Source: Syntrophobacterales bacterium (GTDB taxonomy: Bacteria; Desulfobacterota; Syntrophorhabdia; Syntrophorhabdales; WCHB1-27). Taken from it: a DNA stretch of 8,280 nt. Position 1 is the stretch's first letter. The number at the start of each line of letters is the position of its first letter. The notes below the pieces were generated by a model that ran no database searches, was not told the DNA's origin, and worked only from the letters and a program-made list of their open reading frames with translations. The stretch lies in contig JADGQN010000202.1 in assembly GCA_017881765.1 (NCBI GenBank), positions 1-8,280 of the forward strand, written 5' to 3'. The position numbers were made by a program, and so were the translations under genes. Shown in pieces: positions 6,321 through 8,280 of this stretch.

Positions 6321-6480
6321 ACCCAGCCTTCGGCCGGGTACCCCGGGCGACCAGGAGGATAGCGATAGCGCAGCATCCTGTAAGGACGGAGGCGTACTAT
6401 AGTACGTCGGAGTCGTGCCGACGCAACACCCACTTACGTGGGTAGCCGGAAGAGGGGCACCCGTGTCCAAACACGGGTCT
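6321..6480 (+). ncRNA. Structured multi-hairpin element, candidate ORF-less HEARO / omega-RNA-like element
   Basis: A dense run of stems fills the gap between the UbiD and HD-GYP genes: ACCC-a-GCC-ttc-GGC-c-GGGT (6321-6339); AGGAT-a-GCG-atag-CGC-agc-ATCCT (6356-6379); the 14-bp perfect palindrome CGTACTATAGTACG (6393-6406), overlapped by the alternative stem CGTCGG/CCGACG (6405-6423); ACCCAC-ttac-GTGGGT (6428-6443); and the strongest, ACCCGTGT-ccaa-ACACGGGT (6459-6478). ATGA follows two bases after the last stem (6481-6484). Compact multi-stem RNA with a terminal hairpin abutting ATGA or GTGA is the reported insertion context of HEARO RNAs, later recognised as guide RNAs of IscB/IsrB nucleases in IS200/IS605-type elements; many HEARO copies lack the ORF, as here. 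No protein frame is credible inside. The call is by structure and context only; it could instead be a repeat of another kind or a 3' UTR structure of the UbiD mRNA. Strand is inferred from the ATGA side. The left boundary is uncertain, perhaps nearer 6300. Confidence 0.5.
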
Positions 6481-6501
6481 ATGAATGAATGTAACTTAGC
6501 A

Positions 6502-7773
6502 TTAACAATGTACTTGTGTACCCACCAGCTGCTGGTATTGTCCGCTTGAGGTCTTGCGGGCCTCCATCCTGGCCGCGTTGAAATCGTCGAAATGGCACAT
6601 CAGCGTGGAGACTATGTCCCCATCCAGAGCGTTTGCTTTCACCATCCCTTCCAGCGTCTGTACGGTCTCACGGCGCGGCATCCCTTTGCGATAAGGTCTA
6701 TCCTCAGTAATGGCGGTGAAGACGTCTGCAACGGCCATGATCCTGGAGCCCGGCGATAGACCCTCTGCTTTGATATGGAAGGGATACCCGTTTCCGTCGA
6801 GACGCTCATGGTGGAACGAGGCCCAACTGCTGAGTTCGTCCATCCCTTTCACGGCTTCGAGGGTGCGATAGGTGAGGTAAGGGTGACGGTGCATCAGTTG
6901 TTTCTCTTTCGTTGTCAAGCTGGCCGGTTTTTCCAGTATTTCCCTCGGAATGGCCAGCTTGCCCAGGTCATGTATCTGGCCCGCTACTTTCATGAGCTGA
7001 CACTGGCCGTCGGGGAGGTGCATCGTCCTTGCCAGCTTCTCAGCGACAACAGCTACGCCCATCGAGTGTGTGGCTGTGTAGGGGCTTCTGTAATCGATCA
7101 TCCTTCGTAGTGTGTCACCAAGACCCAGAAGTTCGTCCCTGCCCAGCTCCATGGTGTGGGACTGCGTGGTGCGTGAGAGGATCGAACCCAGCGAAGGTGA
7201 AAGTACGTCGAGCCAGAAATATTCCCGGTTCACCAGTCCCCCGAAAGCCTCCACAAACTGGGGCACAAACATTCTCCCGGACTGTTCCTCTATCCTCCGG
7301 TGAATTGCTTTCGTCTGGCTCAACACCTCTCGCCGGTCATTGACCAGCACGGCTATGCGGTCAGCCAGATGCAGGATATGGCTCCCTACCGGCACGGGCA
7401 GCCCCCCGACGGATGAGCCTTCTCCCCACTCCCATTGCGTGTGGTGATATCTTATGAGTGTTGCAGCCCGTTGCAACGGCCTGAAAGCGGAGAGCAGCGA
7501 GTAACCCTGCTCAGCGTGCAGGTGGGGATGTTTCACTTCGAACTGAAGGACATTGATTCTTTCTTTCAGGGAGAGCGCGCCGCAATCGTGAAGCGCGCCG
7601 GCCAATAGCAAGTTGGCTTTCTCGTCCGGTGTTAAGCGCAATTCTGACGCGATGGCGGACGCGATGTAGGCCACCCGGTAGTGGTGATTGACAACCGCGG
7701 GGTTGACCATGTCCATCGTGTCTGAAAGAAGGAAGATGAGATCAAAAAGAGGTATGCGGCTTCGCTCGTTCAT
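6502..7773 (-). CDS. Tandem HD plus HD-GYP cyclic-dinucleotide phosphodiesterase
   Basis: A 423-residue soluble protein with two HD-type domains and no membrane segment, receiver or signal peptide. The C-terminal domain (about 215-400) is a complete HD-GYP: His236, HDLGK (268-272), His297, HHERLDGNGYP (321-331) and Asp350, the metal-binding and signature residues of enzymes that cleave c-di-GMP. The N-terminal domain (about 20-150) keeps an HD pattern (HHYRVA at 30-35, His62-Asp63, His86, His110-His111, LADRI with Asp138) but lacks the GYP motif, so it may bind metal or nucleotide without the usual specificity. An HD followed by HD-GYP is also reported for Vibrio cholerae 3'3'-cGAMP phosphodiesterases, so c-di-GMP and cGAMP are both possible substrates. 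The ATG at 7773 has no well-spaced Shine-Dalgarno (AGGA almost touches it), and a putative promoter lies so close that the message may be nearly leaderless. It stands alone, divergent from the 2Fe-2S subunit gene. Confidence 0.92.
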   Translation of the reverse strand: MNERSRIPLFDLIFLLSDTMDMVNPAVVNHHYRVAYIASAIASELRLTPDEKANLLLAGALHDCGALSLKERINVLQFEVKHPHLHAEQGYSLLSAFRPLQRAATLIRYHHTQWEWGEGSSVGGLPVPVGSHILHLADRIAVLVNDRREVLSQTKAIHRRIEEQSGRMFVPQFVEAFGGLVNREYFWLDVLSPSLGSILSRTTQSHTMELGRDELLGLGDTLRRMIDYRSPYTATHSMGVAVVAEKLARTMHLPDGQCQLMKVAGQIHDLGKLAIPREILEKPASLTTKEKQLMHRHPYLTYRTLEAVKGMDELSSWASFHHERLDGNGYPFHIKAEGLSPGSRIMAVADVFTAITEDRPYRKGMPRRETVQTLEGMVKANALDGDIVSTLMCHFDDFNAARMEARKTSSGQYQQLVGTQVHC

Positions 7774-7785
7774 ATCCTATAGTTA

Positions 7786-7813
7786 ACTGTAATCTCTTCT
7801 CCTCATAAATCAA
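7786..7813 (-). promoter_or_regulatory. Candidate promoter close to the HD-GYP start
   Basis: TTGATT (7808-7813, minus strand) is followed after 16 bases by TACAGT (7786-7791), 4 of 6 matches in each box. Transcription would begin about six bases before the ATG at 7773, which fits the lack of a good ribosome binding site but needs mapping. The palindrome AGTTAACT (7781-7788) overlaps the -10 box. Confidence 0.3.
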
Positions 7814-7837
7814 GGTCGCTAGCCACGTTATTTTATG

Positions 7838-7867
7838 TTGACAGCGGACCAACGGTGCGACTATCAT
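7838..7867 (+). promoter_or_regulatory. Sigma-70 promoter for the 2Fe-2S subunit gene
   Basis: A perfect TTGACA (7838-7843), an 18-base spacer and TATCAT (7862-7867, 5 of 6) make the best-scoring promoter on the plus strand. The leader would be about 50 bases. It contains the 10-bp palindrome TACGGCCGTA (7892-7901), a possible operator between the start site and the ribosome binding site. Confidence 0.7.
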
Positions 7868-7926
7868 AGAAAATGAATGTACGGATCAATATACGGCCGT
7901 AATACTGAAATTAAGGGGAGGTACTC

Positions 7927-8280
7927 ATGATTTCGCTTCAGGTCAACGGCAAAAAATATAGTGTCGATGTCCCTCCGGATACTCCGCTGCTCTGGGTTAT
8001 CAGGGACCATCTCAAACTGACCGGCACCAAGTACTCCTGCGGCATAGGGGAGTGCGGCTCCTGCACGGTGCATATCGATGGCAAAGCACACCGGTCGTGT
8101 GTCACCGCCGTGGGTGACGTGCAGGGTAAGAAGATCACCACCATAGAAGGCCTCCCCAAGAACCATCCCGTCAAGAAGGCGTGGATACAGGAGCAGGTGC
8201 CCCAGTGCGGTTTCTGCCAGCCCGGTATCATGATGCAGGTCGCCGCCCTTATCTCGGAATCGAAGAATCCTGATCCTGCC
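7927..8280 (+). CDS. 2Fe-2S subunit of a xanthine-dehydrogenase-family molybdenum hydroxylase (3' truncated)
   Basis: The first 118 codons of a protein whose family is about 150-165 residues long. Residues 1-75 are a plant-ferredoxin-type domain with cluster ligands Cys38, Cys43, Cys46 and Cys58 (SCGIGECGSCTVHIDG...SC). CGFCQPG (94-100) supplies two ligands of the second, helical-domain cluster; the C-x-C pair lies beyond the window. These small subunits pass electrons from the molybdenum subunit in CO dehydrogenase, 4-hydroxybenzoyl-CoA reductase, xanthine dehydrogenase and isoquinoline/quinoline oxidoreductases. The phrase PLLWVIRDHLKLTGTKYSCG most resembles the two-subunit isoquinoline 1-oxidoreductase (IorA) type, in which the large molybdenum subunit usually follows. 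AAGGGGAGG (7913-7921) stands five bases before the ATG, and a promoter lies at 7838-7867. Family sure; substrate unknown without the next gene. Confidence 0.93.
   Translation, partial: MISLQVNGKKYSVDVPPDTPLLWVIRDHLKLTGTKYSCGIGECGSCTVHIDGKAHRSCVTAVGDVQGKKITTIEGLPKNHPVKKAWIQEQVPQCGFCQPGIMMQVAALISESKNPDPA

Noticed and set aside
6459..6478. Terminal hairpin of the structured block as a simple terminator of the UbiD gene
   Set aside because: It is a strong stem, but it is followed by CTATGAATGAATG rather than a T-run, lies 200 bases past the stop, and is one of several ordered hairpins.
1..8280. CRISPR array, tRNA, rRNA, transposase gene or phage attachment site
   Set aside because: No regularly spaced repeats, no cloverleaf or rRNA-like sequence and no transposase or integrase motifs were seen by reading both strands.

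Overview
The window looks like a chromosomal segment of a Gram-negative, probably anaerobic or facultative bacterium. The gene mix is a UbiD-type decarboxylase, a Rid-family fusion, the iron-sulfur subunit of a molybdenum hydroxylase, an HD-GYP protein and a hybrid-kinase or response-regulator tail. It recalls Desulfobacterota such as the aromatic-degrading Syntrophorhabdus group, but that is inference from gene content; no phylogenetic marker is present. Codon use and GC appear even across the genes, with no obvious transferred island.

Layout. Bases 1-140 (+) are the tail of a receiver domain. It converges with a minus-strand group (202-1480): a nitroreductase, a doubtful small ORF and a YaiI/YqxD (DUF188) protein. 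A divergent control region (about 1481-1752) separates this group from a secreted alpha/beta hydrolase (1753-3120, +). The hydrolase converges on a 428-residue minus-strand protein made of three Rid (YjgF) domains (3260-4546). A second divergent region (4547-4856) holds a strong minus-strand promoter for the Rid gene and the leader of a UbiD-family decarboxylase (4857-6254, +). Between the UbiD gene and the next gene lies a block of consecutive hairpins (about 6321-6480) ending directly before ATGA, which I read as a probable ORF-less HEARO/omega-RNA-like element. A tandem HD plus HD-GYP phosphodiesterase follows (6502-7773, -). A third divergent region carries a good sigma-70 promoter for the 2Fe-2S subunit of a xanthine-dehydrogenase-family enzyme, cut by the window end (7927-8280, +).

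How the genes may work together. UbiD decarboxylases (prenylated-FMN enzymes) act on aromatic or unsaturated acids, molybdenum hydroxylases hydroxylate (hetero)aromatic rings, and Rid proteins act on reactive enamine/imine or related small molecules. Together with a nitroreductase and a hydrolase whose layout recalls the FrsA/dihydroxypseudooxynicotine-hydrolase group, the region may belong to an aromatic or N-heteroaromatic catabolic neighbourhood. The genes are mostly single units with divergent promoters, so this rests on proximity, not on a shared operon.

The most notable items are the three-domain Rid fusion, which could fold as a one-chain version of the normal Rid trimer while lacking the catalytic arginine in every repeat, and the structured element at 6321-6480.
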